In this document: piece by piece, positions 9,541 through 18,087 of the stretch
Layout: the number at the start of each line of letters is the position of its first letter
Numbering within the stretch: position 1 is the stretch's first letter
Assembly (NCBI GenBank): GCA_947496535.1
Contig: CANMDE010000002.1
Coordinates: forward strand, 775,172 to 839,171
Reading direction: 5' to 3'
Source: an uncultured Paracoccaceae bacterium
GTDB taxonomy: Bacteria; Pseudomonadota; Alphaproteobacteria; Rhodobacterales; Rhodobacteraceae
Length of the DNA stretch: 64,000 nt
Translations under genes and position numbers: made by a program
Notes under the pieces: generated by a model
Seen by the model: only the letters and a program-made list of their open reading frames with translations
Database searches by the model: none
What the model was told of the DNA's origin: nothing

Positions 9541-10197
9541 ATGACGCTACGCCCTGTCCTTACGTACCGATGGATCGTGTTTTTATTGGCGGCGGGTTAT
9601 TGTCTGCGCACCTTGATCTATAGCGATTTTAGCAGTCTGGGCGGCCCGTTCCGATTTTTAACCATCTGGGCGCTCTTTGCATCTTTCTTCTCGGCCAGCC
9701 GCATGGTGGCGCTGATGGAAAAGCGCAGCCATCGCCGGTGGGACGGCTTTGTGTGCATGACCGCCGTCATCAACGTCATGGTGGTTTTTCTTTTCTGGCG
9801 CTTATATTTTGCAGACCCGATGTCGGTTACTGCCAATGGATCGTTGAATGCATGGCATCTGGAGCTGTATCTGCATCTGGTCGGGCCGATGCTTCAGGTT
9901 TTTGACACCGTTTTCATACATTGCAGCTACACGCGGCTCCGCGCGGCATCGCTTTGGCTGATTGGGACGATCGGGACCTATGTCGTCTGGATCGAGTTTT
10001 TGGTGCGTCCCGTTAATGACGTCCCACGAGGAACCGTGACTGCGGGTCTCCCCTATCCATTTTTGAACGATCTGGAGTGGTCAAATCGGGTGATATTCTA
10101 CGGGGTTCAATTCACAACCGCGTTGGTGATCCTGTTCGCGCTGGCGTTTGTTGCCCGATTGGTCAGGCGCCGGGCTCTTGTGCAAGTAGCGCCCTGA
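9541..10197 (+). CDS. Six-helix membrane protein, possibly FAR-17a/AIG1-like
   Basis: 218 residues with about six hydrophobic segments and a short basic C-terminus. The segment GLPYPFLNDL before the last helix, and a His in a membrane segment (LHLVGP), resemble the AIG1/ADTRP family of Thr/His lipid hydrolases, but this rests on short matches. Its 3' end overlaps the convergent reductase gene by 35 bases. Function unknown; otherwise describe as a hypothetical integral membrane protein. Confidence 0.6.
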   Translation: MTLRPVLTYRWIVFLLAAGYCLRTLIYSDFSSLGGPFRFLTIWALFASFFSASRMVALMEKRSHRRWDGFVCMTAVINVMVVFLFWRLYFADPMSVTANGSLNAWHLELYLHLVGPMLQVFDTVFIHCSYTRLRAASLWLIGTIGTYVVWIEFLVRPVNDVPRGTVTAGLPYPFLNDLEWSNRVIFYGVQFTTALVILFALAFVARLVRRRALVQVAP

Positions 10198-11020
10198 GAC
10201 CACTGCGATAGTCCGGGAACAACAATTTCACGCCAAGCTCCGTTTTGATGAGGTCATTTTTAACTTTCTTGCTTTCAGCATAAAAGCTGCGGGCCATATC
10301 CGACATTTCAGCCGTTTCGATAGATTCCGCCGCGGGTATCTGTAGGCCCAACAGCTCGGCTGCATAGGCGATGACATCTTGTGGTGGGGCGGGGTCATCA
10401 TCACAGAGGTTGTAGATGGCGCCCGGACGGGGCCGTGTAATGGATGCGACAACAATCTGGGCGATGTCGGCCACATGAATGCGGCTAAAAACTTGGTTTG
10501 GCTTGATGATTCGGCGTGCCGTGCCGTTGCGGACCTTGGAAAACGGCCCCCGGCCCGGCCCGTATATTCCGGCCAGCCGAAAGATATGGAGCGGCAGGTC
10601 CGGTATCGCAGCCCAAGCGGCCTCGGCCTCGACACGGGCCCGGCCCCGTTTTGTGCTGGGCGAAAGTGCGGTTGTTTCATCGACCCATCCGCCTTGATGG
10701 TCGCCATATACGCCCGTGGTGGACAGATATCCGACCCATTCGAACTGCGCGGCCCTTTTTGCAATCTCACCATGCAATTCCCTCAGAACCGGATCGCCGT
10801 CCGCATTGGGAGCAGCAGAAACCAACAAATGCGTTGCCTTGTTCAATGCGGGGATCATGTCAGCGCCAGGCCAGATGCGGGGTTCAATCCCTTCGCCCAT
10901 CAATTGCGCCGCTTTTTCTTCAGAGCGGGTCGTCCCGATAATGCGCCAATCCTTTGGCAAAAGGCGTGAAACCGCACGGGCACTGAAACCGTGCCCGAAA
11001 GAAAGAAGAGTCTTATCCAT
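10163..11020 (-). CDS. YeeZ-like NAD(P)-binding sugar epimerase/reductase
   Basis: 285-residue Rossmann-fold protein of the extended SDR group. The N-terminal dinucleotide loop is degenerate (FGHGFSAR), and the active site region STTGVYGDHQGGWVDE has the TxxVYG pattern of YeeZ/epimerase-like proteins, without a canonical YxxxK. Substrate unknown. Overlaps the 3' end of the preceding membrane protein by 35 bases on the opposite strand. Confidence 0.75.
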   Translation of the reverse strand: MDKTLLSFGHGFSARAVSRLLPKDWRIIGTTRSEEKAAQLMGEGIEPRIWPGADMIPALNKATHLLVSAAPNADGDPVLRELHGEIAKRAAQFEWVGYLSTTGVYGDHQGGWVDETTALSPSTKRGRARVEAEAAWAAIPDLPLHIFRLAGIYGPGRGPFSKVRNGTARRIIKPNQVFSRIHVADIAQIVVASITRPRPGAIYNLCDDDPAPPQDVIAYAAELLGLQIPAAESIETAEMSDMARSFYAESKKVKNDLIKTELGVKLLFPDYRSGLRALLAQEPGA

Positions 11021-11253
11021 ATGAACGTGGTGGGGCAGTTTTGCTTGCTGTGCAAGGATAGACGCAAAACGATGGCAATATCGAAATCAAACGCAGGCGG
11101 CTAAAAATCGCCAGTGTTGCACGGACGATACTTGCACGTTATTATTGCTGGATATTATTTCAATTATCTTGTGGATAAGTCGAAAATATTCAAACTTGAT
11201 GCCGAAAAACAAAAAATAAACGGGCAGGCGGTATCCGAAAAAGGATTGTGACA

Positions 11254-11859
11254 GTGACTCTATTACGTTCGTTGATGGCAGCTGTTTTGCTGCTCCCACT
11301 TCTTGTCTCTTCGGCCTTCGCGCAAGGATACTTGGTCCGCAGTGGCGATGTTCTCCGCCTTGAGGTGCTTGAAGACAGCAGCTTGAACCGCGAATTGATT
11401 GTGCTGCCGGATGGTAGCGTTTCAGTGCCATTTGTCGGCGCGGTCCGCGCGCGCGGCCAAACAGTTACGCAGATTCAGCAGACAATCGCGTCAGGTTTGG
11501 CGCCAAGCTTTGCTGAGCGGCCCACCGTATTTCTTGAGGTAAGCAGCCTTTTTGAAGCGCCTGAATTTGAAGAGCCAGACCCAATAACAATGGGTGTTTA
11601 TGTAATTGGTGAAGTTCCTGAGCCCGGCAAGCGCGAGATCGAGCCCGGTACAACGGTTCTTCAGTTTCTGGCTGAAATGGGTGGTTTTACCGATTTTGCC
11701 GCAACGAAGCGGATTCAGCTTCGCACGTCTCGCTCTGGGACCGAGCAGGTCTACAGCATGAACTACCATGATGTTGAGCGCGGTGTCGTTGGCGGACTGA
11801 CCACTGTTCTTGTTGAAGGTGATGTGATCGTCGTTCCTCAGCGGCGTCTGTTTGAATAA
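11254..11859 (+). CDS. Polysaccharide export protein, short Wza/ExoF-like
   Basis: About 201 residues with a signal peptide ending near AFAQG, a Poly_export domain (about 25-100, with the hallmark SGDVLRLEV and LPDGSVSVPFVG) and one SLBB-like domain (about 115-190). There is no lipobox Cys and no C-terminal membrane helix, so it is not a full Wza. GTG at 11254 has AAGGA about eight bases upstream; GTG at 11248 is a less well spaced alternative. An AT-rich promoter-like gap lies upstream. Only ten bases separate it from the outer-membrane protein gene. Confidence 0.82.
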   Translation: MTLLRSLMAAVLLLPLLVSSAFAQGYLVRSGDVLRLEVLEDSSLNRELIVLPDGSVSVPFVGAVRARGQTVTQIQQTIASGLAPSFAERPTVFLEVSSLFEAPEFEEPDPITMGVYVIGEVPEPGKREIEPGTTVLQFLAEMGGFTDFAATKRIQLRTSRSGTEQVYSMNYHDVERGVVGGLTTVLVEGDVIVVPQRRLFE

Positions 11860-11869
11860 AGGTAGGTAA

Positions 11870-13261
11870 ATGGCAGGCAAAAAACTGCGACTTGGCGCCG
11901 CCGGTACTCTGGGGGCGCTATGCGTCTACGCAGCACCGGCCTTCGCCCAGGATGGGGGCGTGCAGACAACATTTGGCATTTCCCAAAGTCTTGACTACGG
12001 GCGCAATGTTACGTTGGATGTGCCTTCGGCGGGCGATTACGCTGCGGCCGTGACAGGCCTGTCATTTGCAACCTCCAGCGAAACCCGCATCCAATCATTG
12101 AGTTTTGGCGCATCGGCTGACTTGCAGGTCGCCAGAACAGATGGCGAGACTGAAAGCGACTTTACCTCGCCCTTGCTGAGCCTTTCGTATGGGCGGCAGG
12201 CAGCCACATCCACGTTTGATGTGTCTGCCACCTACCAGCAGAGAGAAGTCGATGATGTTGTATCGCTTTCTGATTTCATTGACGATGACGGTGTTCTGGA
12301 CCCTGACTTCGATGATCTCACAAGCACGGGGACCGGGCGCCAAACTAATTATGGTGCCGATGCCGCGATTGTTCTTGGGATTGACCGGCCCCTTGGGTTT
12401 GAATTTGGCTTGGGGGTCAGCGGTGTCGATTATGAAGACACTACCGACGAAGACCTGACCGATCAGGAAACCAGAAGCGCCCGCGCATCCGCCCGCTTTG
12501 ATCTGACCGAGACATTTTCGACCAATGTGAGCCTGTCATATTCCGAGTTTGAGGATGATGATGTGGACGAAACCGAGCGGGTCACGCAGAACATCAGCAC
12601 CGGCGTCGTCTATGAAGTAAGCCCGCGTGCAACAGTGGCGGCGTCAGTCGGGCAAACAGAGATCGAAACAACCGATATCGGCGGTACGACAGAAGTCGAT
12701 GGAGTAACCGGAGCCGCATCGCTCAGCTACAGCATGCCGAACGGGGCCATTACGGCATCATATGCAGCTGATCTGGATATCGACGGCACACGCCGCCAAA
12801 GCGTCCGTCTGGGCCGTAGTATGGATCTGCCAGTTGGGGCCTTGTCCTACAGTATCGGTGCGAGCCAAGCAGAGGGCGGAGACGCCGACCTGATCGGTAG
12901 CGTTGATTGGACGCAGGACTTGCCCACCGGGCAGATTCGCGCCCAGGTGGACCGGCTTATCGGTGTGGACGATGAAGACGAGACTTTCGTCGAAACTGTC
13001 GCGAACGTCACCTACGCCTATCAGATCAACCGTGTGTCAGGGCTGAGCCTTGGTCTGGCATATGCGTTGGAAGAAGAGACCACCGACAGTGCCCGTGTTG
13101 AGCAAACAGATTTATCGGCGTCCTATAGTCGCGCGTTGACAGAAGATTGGGATTTCACCACCGGTGTTGGCTACCGTGTGCGGGACGAGGATGGGGTTGG
13201 CACCGCTAAATCTCCGACGATTTCTCTCTCCATAGGCCGTGAGTTCACTGCGATCCGCTAG
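11870..13261 (+). CDS. Predicted outer-membrane beta-barrel protein
   Basis: 463 residues: signal peptide cleaved after AFAQ (about residue 26), then alternating short amphipathic strands rich in Ser, Thr, Asp and Glu, ending with a strand and terminal hydrophobic-Arg, as in outer-membrane barrels. It is acidic throughout. Adjacent to the export protein, it probably helps pass a polysaccharide through the outer membrane, but no glycosyltransferases, Wzc-like kinase or flippase are nearby. A strong stem-loop terminator follows. Confidence 0.7.
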   Translation: MAGKKLRLGAAGTLGALCVYAAPAFAQDGGVQTTFGISQSLDYGRNVTLDVPSAGDYAAAVTGLSFATSSETRIQSLSFGASADLQVARTDGETESDFTSPLLSLSYGRQAATSTFDVSATYQQREVDDVVSLSDFIDDDGVLDPDFDDLTSTGTGRQTNYGADAAIVLGIDRPLGFEFGLGVSGVDYEDTTDEDLTDQETRSARASARFDLTETFSTNVSLSYSEFEDDDVDETERVTQNISTGVVYEVSPRATVAASVGQTEIETTDIGGTTEVDGVTGAASLSYSMPNGAITASYAADLDIDGTRRQSVRLGRSMDLPVGALSYSIGASQAEGGDADLIGSVDWTQDLPTGQIRAQVDRLIGVDDEDETFVETVANVTYAYQINRVSGLSLGLAYALEEETTDSARVEQTDLSASYSRALTEDWDFTTGVGYRVRDEDGVGTAKSPTISLSIGREFTAIR

Positions 13262-13289
13262 CGAAATTTACTACGGTCTTTAATGAAAA

Positions 13290-13327
13290 TCGCGGCCCAC
13301 CATCAGATTGGCCGCGACTTGGTTTTT
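13290..13327 (+). terminator. Rho-independent terminator
   Basis: Arms TCGCGGCC (13290-13297) and GGCCGCGA (13310-13317) pair perfectly over eight bases, with a 12-base loop, and are followed closely by TTTTT at 13323-13327. It ends the export/barrel transcript and may also serve the convergent TolC-like gene. Confidence 0.8.
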
Positions 13328-13353
13328 CTGTTGGCTAAAGACAACCGCAGCAA

Positions 13354-14724
13354 TCATTTGCTGATGTAAAGCTCGGCTGGCACCGTCTCGATCCCGAGTG
13401 CGGTGCGCAGTGCCACATAGTTCTGGCCCAGATCCCGCAGGCTTTCGGCTACGTCGATCTGCGAATTGGACAGATCCTGTTCGCTGTCCAGCACGTCAAT
13501 GACAGTCACGTTGCCGCCGCTTGCCAGCAAGTCGCGGGACAGTTGGAGCGACTCGCGGTTCAGCGCGACAACACTGCGGGAAGCCGAAACGGACTGCTTT
13601 GAGGCCTGCATAACAACCAGATTGCTTTCGACCTCTTCAATTGCCGTCAAAACAGCACTTCGCCATTGGATAAAGGCCTGATTGGCCTGTGCCTGTGCCG
13701 ATTCGATATCTGCGGCCAAGGCGTTCTGAGAAAAGACCGGCAGGACAAGCCCACCAACTAAGCTTTGGACATTGCTGCCAGCATCAAGAGGGGCAGTGAT
13801 TGTGCCGCTTAGCGTCAGTCTTGGATACCGGGCGGCCTTAGCGGCATCGATGCTTGCGAGAGACGATGCATAAAGACGCTCTGCCTGCTGGATGTCTGGA
13901 CGCGCGCGCACCATGTCAGCTGGAACGCCGATGTTTTCGCTGCCATGTGGATGCGGTTGTTCACCACTGAAGCTCAGGTCGACATTCAATGCGCCAACTG
14001 GCTGCCCCAGCAAGGTCGAAATCTGATTTCTTGTCTGAACAATGCTGGCTTCAAGAACCGGGATCTGCGCCTCGGCTTGCGCGACCTGCGCACGTGTCTG
14101 AACAACTTCGAAACGTGTTGCGGCACCGGTCTGCGCTTGTTCTGTCACATCGCGTAAAATGGATCGGCTGATTTGAAGATCTTGCTTTCGATAGACCAGC
14201 AACTGCTGGAAATAGCGAAGATCGACATAGGTCGAGGCAAGCTCTGACATAACCAGACGGCGAGCGTCGAGTTCGCTTAGCTGAGCGGCGTCAAACTGCG
14301 CCTGTGCGGCGCGAATTCTCGCACGACCCAAACCGAAAGGTGAAAAGGACGCGTCAAGCGATGTGCTGGCAGTGGATGTATCGGAGGACGTCTCTGTCCG
14401 ACTAAGCTCCAAGTTGCCGGTGGTGTTAGCACCCGCACTGCGTAGACCCGCTGCCGCTTCGTCAAGACGCGCACGCGCCTCGGCGATGGACAGGTTTCCT
14501 TCAAGCGCTGATGCCAACAACTGGTCAAGAACCGCATCACGGAATGACAATCCGGTCGCTGCATTCAATTCCGCCATGTCAGGTGGCGGGGCCGCAAAGG
14601 AATAACCCGAAGGTACGACGACCTCTGATTCTTGAAATTCTGCGACGCTACACGCCGACACTCCAATCAATAAAGAAAGCCATAGGGGCGTGGTGCCCCG
14701 GCCAAGCATATTACGCTTTTGCAC
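13354..14724 (-). CDS. NodT-family outer-membrane efflux lipoprotein (TolC-like)
   Basis: 456 residues with a lipoprotein signal (lipobox VSAC) and two OEP repeats (about 60-245 and 260-450) of long helices separated by barrel strands, as in TolC/OprM. Partner of an RND or ABC efflux pump or a type I system, but no membrane-fusion or pump gene is next to it. I prefer the GTG at 14724 because AGGA lies eight bases upstream; ATG 14709 is an alternative. Confidence 0.85.
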   Translation of the reverse strand: MQKRNMLGRGTTPLWLSLLIGVSACSVAEFQESEVVVPSGYSFAAPPPDMAELNAATGLSFRDAVLDQLLASALEGNLSIAEARARLDEAAAGLRSAGANTTGNLELSRTETSSDTSTASTSLDASFSPFGLGRARIRAAQAQFDAAQLSELDARRLVMSELASTYVDLRYFQQLLVYRKQDLQISRSILRDVTEQAQTGAATRFEVVQTRAQVAQAEAQIPVLEASIVQTRNQISTLLGQPVGALNVDLSFSGEQPHPHGSENIGVPADMVRARPDIQQAERLYASSLASIDAAKAARYPRLTLSGTITAPLDAGSNVQSLVGGLVLPVFSQNALAADIESAQAQANQAFIQWRSAVLTAIEEVESNLVVMQASKQSVSASRSVVALNRESLQLSRDLLASGGNVTVIDVLDSEQDLSNSQIDVAESLRDLGQNYVALRTALGIETVPAELYISK

Positions 14725-15085
14725 GGTTTCGTCCTGCCTACTCTGCCTCGCGACCCAATGCGGTGCTTATTTGATGCGCCTTCACAAAGTCGACCGATGA
14801 ATAACAAGGTTTTCGTCAGGGTGCATATGGCCTTGTTTCCCAAACACGGCTGGAAATCGCCTGTTGTTGCGGAACTGCGTCAGTTTTCAACCCGGTAGCC
14901 ACAGTAGCAATCAGTTTAGAATTCATAATCGACCCGCAATGTGGGCGCGATAGCTCGCATCGTGGATTTTTTGTTGACCCATTTTGATTGTCGTGTCAGG
15001 CTTTCCGATGACAGGTTTGGGAGGCGCCATCCTGACAGGATAATGTGACGGTGACCGGATTGGTCGCTTAGGGGAGATGAAAAAC
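14725..15085. other. 361-base divergent intergenic region
   Basis: No gene is visible. It separates two divergent genes and must hold both promoters. Three related heptamers occur near the plus-strand gene: TGTCAGG at 14994-15000 and TGACAGG at 15009-15015 and 15033-15039. TTGACC at 14974-14979 could be a -35 element, but no convincing -10 is at proper distance. Confidence 0.4.
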
Positions 15086-15922
15086 ATGGTCGAAATACGC
15101 GGCATCGAGTTCCAGGCGAACACTGACAACGACATGGGGCTGGAGTTCTATAACCTTAGCCACAGATTTGGTTTCCAAAACCCTAACTGGCCATATTTTC
15201 AGGATACAAAAATCGAACGTATCCACTACATGGCCAAGTCCGGTGTGCTTAGCCAGCGCATCACCACTACGATGCACGCCACGACCCATATCGACGCCCC
15301 CGCGCATGTTGTTCAAGGAACCCCTTTTATTGATGAAGTACCCCTTCCGCATTTCTTTGGTACTGGTCTCGTTGTTTCTGTCCCCAAGAAAAAGTGGGAG
15401 CCGATTACAGGCGATGATCTGGAAAAAGCCTGCGGTCATGCCATCCGCAAAGGTGACGTGCTGATCATTAACACTGGCTGGCACCATGATTACGAAGACG
15501 GCGATTACTTTGCTTATTGCCCGGGTCTTGTGCCATCTGCCGGTGAATGGATGGTTGAAAAAGGTATCAAGGTCGTTGGTCACGATACGCAGGCCAATGA
15601 TCACCCGCTCGCGACCGCCATTGGTCCGCAAAGAAACGGCCCTCTCCTGCCGCATCTTGAGCAGGAATATAAGGAATGGTCGGGCGGCAATGACTGGAAG
15701 GATGATTTCCCGGATTGGGAACCTGTCCATAACATTCTCTTCAAGAACGGCATCTTGGGGATCGAAAATGTTGGTGGGGATCTGGATGCGGTTACAGGCA
15801 AACGCTGCACATTCGCGTTCTTCCCATGGAACTGGGATCGCGGCGACGGTTGCATCATTCGTTTGGTCGCGATGATCGACAAAGGACAGGGTTACCGTAT
15901 CGAACCGGGCGAAGAATTCTGA
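15086..15922 (+). CDS. Cyclase-family metal-dependent hydrolase
   Basis: 278 residues of the Cyclase family (PF04199), relatives of kynurenine formamidase and isatin hydrolase. The metal-binding signature HATTHIDAPAH (about residue 72) is intact. Family members hydrolyse amide, formamide or lactone-like rings; the actual substrate here is unknown. I choose ATG 15086 because GGGGAG at 15071-15076 is well spaced for it, whereas ATG 15077 abuts that site. First gene of the 8.6-kb catabolic operon ending at 23683. Confidence 0.88.
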   Translation: MVEIRGIEFQANTDNDMGLEFYNLSHRFGFQNPNWPYFQDTKIERIHYMAKSGVLSQRITTTMHATTHIDAPAHVVQGTPFIDEVPLPHFFGTGLVVSVPKKKWEPITGDDLEKACGHAIRKGDVLIINTGWHHDYEDGDYFAYCPGLVPSAGEWMVEKGIKVVGHDTQANDHPLATAIGPQRNGPLLPHLEQEYKEWSGGNDWKDDFPDWEPVHNILFKNGILGIENVGGDLDAVTGKRCTFAFFPWNWDRGDGCIIRLVAMIDKGQGYRIEPGEEF

Positions 15923-15971
15923 TCACTGCTCTGCAGGGGTAGTGCCATTTCGGTGATCAGGGAGGATCAGA

Positions 15972-16322
15972 ATGCACGTTAAAAAATTCGAAGATGCCGC
16001 GCCCTACGATGCGCCAAACCACTTTGGTGTCGTTGGGTTACGGCTTCAAGGTTTCGAAGAGAGCGGCCCCACAAATCAATGGGTGGGTCTTAGCCAATTC
16101 CTGCCCGGTGGTGGCGCTGGTCCTGATGCGACGCCTTTTGAAAAGGTCTATGTCGTCTTGGAGGGCGAAATGACCGTTGTCGTTGATGGGAAAGAGACCA
16201 CGCTGCGCAAGTATGACAGCTGCACCATTCCCCCGAACGAAGTGCGGAAAATCGAAAACCGCCGTAACGACGTCTGCACCATGCTTGTGGTGATCCCATA
16301 TCCACCAGAGGCTGCGGCATGA
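15972..16322 (+). CDS. Small cupin-domain protein
   Basis: 116 residues, a single cupin barrel. Motif 1 is present in altered form (PDATPFEKVYVVLEGEM) and lacks the usual His pair, so metal binding is doubtful; motif 2 is around KYDSCTIPPNEV. Such proteins often act as isomerase, decarboxylase or sensor partners in catabolic operons. AGGGAGGA precedes the ATG; the stop overlaps the next ATG by four bases. Confidence 0.82.
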   Translation: MHVKKFEDAAPYDAPNHFGVVGLRLQGFEESGPTNQWVGLSQFLPGGGAGPDATPFEKVYVVLEGEMTVVVDGKETTLRKYDSCTIPPNEVRKIENRRNDVCTMLVVIPYPPEAAA

Positions 16323-17116
16323 CGGTAATTACCGATCCCAAACAGATGTTCGACGTTGCCGGTAAGACCGCGCTGATCACTGGCGCTTCAGGGGCCTTTG
16401 GCATGGTTGCGGCCCGCGTTTTGGCCGGTGCAGGGTGCAAGCTCGCTTTAGCTGCCGGTTCGGCAGATCAGTTGGACGAGATTGCGTCCGAATGTGAAGC
16501 TGCCAACGCTGAGGTGCTACGCATCAATCAGCGCCCTTCTGACGAAGATGCCTGCGGCAAGATGGTTGCCGACACGGTCGCAAAGTTCGGGCGGCTTGAT
16601 ATCCTTGTTGTCGCCTCGGGTATGAATAAAGTTGCGTTGATCAACGACATGGAGCCAGAAACCTTTACTTCTGTTATGGACGCCAACGTGACGCAAAGCT
16701 GGCTTCTCGCGCGTGCGGCTGCGGGTCAGATGAAGGCGCAGGATGACGGCGGTAAGATCGTGCTTGTTTCCTCTGCCCGCGGGCTTTTGGGGCATCCGGC
16801 GGGGTACACAGCCTATTGTGCATCGAAAGCTGCGGTAGATGGTATTACCAAGGCGCTGGGCTGCGAATTGGGACCCACTGGCATAACGGTGAACGCGATT
16901 GCGCCGACGGTGTTTCGATCGCCGCTGACTGCCTGGATGTATGAGGACACAGAAAAGGCAAATGCCGTGCGGTCCGGCTTTCTGGCCCGCGTGCCAAAGG
17001 GGCGGTTGGGCGAACCCGAAGACCTCGCCGGTCCGTTGCTGTTCCTGTCGTCCAAAGCTTCCGACTTTTACACCGGTCATATTCTCTATGCCGATGGCGG
17101 CTACACGGCAGGTTAG
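16319..17116 (+). CDS. Short-chain dehydrogenase/reductase
   Basis: 265-residue classical SDR: nucleotide loop TGASGAFG (about residue 20), catalytic Tyr-Lys in YTAYCASK (about 161-168), and NAIAPT downstream. It would oxidise an alcohol or reduce a ketone with NAD(P). In this operon it likely handles a hydroxyl of the imported substrate. Overlaps the cupin stop as ATGA, and the next gene starts two bases after its TAG. Confidence 0.9.
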   Translation: MTVITDPKQMFDVAGKTALITGASGAFGMVAARVLAGAGCKLALAAGSADQLDEIASECEAANAEVLRINQRPSDEDACGKMVADTVAKFGRLDILVVASGMNKVALINDMEPETFTSVMDANVTQSWLLARAAAGQMKAQDDGGKIVLVSSARGLLGHPAGYTAYCASKAAVDGITKALGCELGPTGITVNAIAPTVFRSPLTAWMYEDTEKANAVRSGFLARVPKGRLGEPEDLAGPLLFLSSKASDFYTGHILYADGGYTAG

Positions 17117-17118
17117 GG

Positions 17119-18039
17119 ATGGAACAAAACCAACACATCGCAGTCATCGGGGCCGGGCTTATGGGGCATGGCATTGCCCTGACGATGGCCAAGGCGGGTC
17201 ACACCGTCACCATTACTGATCCCACTGCCGATGCGCGTGCCACGGTAAAGCAGCGCATTTCAGACAGCCTCGGTGTCTTGGGCGTCGAGGGTGCAGACGT
17301 ACAGCCCATCATTGATCGGATTACGGTCGTCGAACAGGTCGCTGATGCGGTTGGCAAGGCGGATGTAGTCTTTGAGGCCGCGCCAGAGAAGATGGAACTG
17401 AAGCAAGCAATCTTTGCCGAAATCGAAAGCCACGTCTCTGACAGCTGCATTCTTGCATCCAACACCTCTGTCATGCCGATTACCCAGATCATGGGTGGGC
17501 TGCGGCTGAAGGAGCGGGCGCTTGGGACCCATTGGTGGAACCCGCCGCATATGATCCCGCTGGTGGAAATCGTCAAAACTGAATGGACGGGCATACACTT
17601 TGCCGACGCGATGCAGACGCTTTTGGAAGGTGCCGGAAAGACCCCCGTGATGGTTGAAAAGGACGTCCCCGGTTTTATCGGCAACCGGCTGCAACACGCT
17701 TTGTGGCGCGAGGCGGTCAGTCTTGTTGAAAACGGAATTTGCGATGCGGCCGCAGTGGATACGGTGGTCAAATCCAGTTTTGGGCGACGCTTGGCCGTGC
17801 TTGGTCCGTTGGAAAATGCCGATCTTGTCGGCACCGATCTCACGCTCGATATCCACGAAAACGTGTTGTTTGATCTAGAGGCACGCCAAGGTCCGTCGCC
17901 CTATCTATCTGATCTTGTTGAAAATGATAAACTTGGCATGAAATCCGGGGAGGGATTTCATGTTTGGACCGAGGAGAAGGCGAACGAGGTCCGCACTAAG
18001 GTCGGGCAGCATCTCAAGCGGCTGGAGACCATTCTTTAA
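17119..18039 (+). CDS. 3-hydroxyacyl-CoA dehydrogenase family protein
   Basis: 306 residues: N-terminal Rossmann domain with GAGLMGHGIA (about residue 11) and C-terminal 3HCDH domain from about residue 185. The segment THWWNPPHMIPLVEIV contains the catalytic His and the family consensus. Length and single C-terminal domain resemble L-carnitine dehydrogenase and hydroxy-acid dehydrogenases acting without CoA, rather than fatty-acid FadB. With the BKACE gene in the same operon it would make the beta-keto acid that enzyme cleaves. Confidence 0.88.
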   Translation: MEQNQHIAVIGAGLMGHGIALTMAKAGHTVTITDPTADARATVKQRISDSLGVLGVEGADVQPIIDRITVVEQVADAVGKADVVFEAAPEKMELKQAIFAEIESHVSDSCILASNTSVMPITQIMGGLRLKERALGTHWWNPPHMIPLVEIVKTEWTGIHFADAMQTLLEGAGKTPVMVEKDVPGFIGNRLQHALWREAVSLVENGICDAAAVDTVVKSSFGRRLAVLGPLENADLVGTDLTLDIHENVLFDLEARQGPSPYLSDLVENDKLGMKSGEGFHVWTEEKANEVRTKVGQHLKRLETIL

Positions 18040-18087
18040 CGGCAATTGTACCACTACCGGCAAATCGCCGGGACTAGGGAGGAAACG

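Noticed and set aside
14923..15135. 70-codon minus-strand ORF in the divergent gap
   Set aside because: It overlaps the cyclase start and ribosome site, has no ribosome site of its own and an odd composition.
15068..15730. Open frame of 220 codons opposite the cyclase gene
   Set aside because: Shadow of the cyclase frame, which has the complete metal motif.
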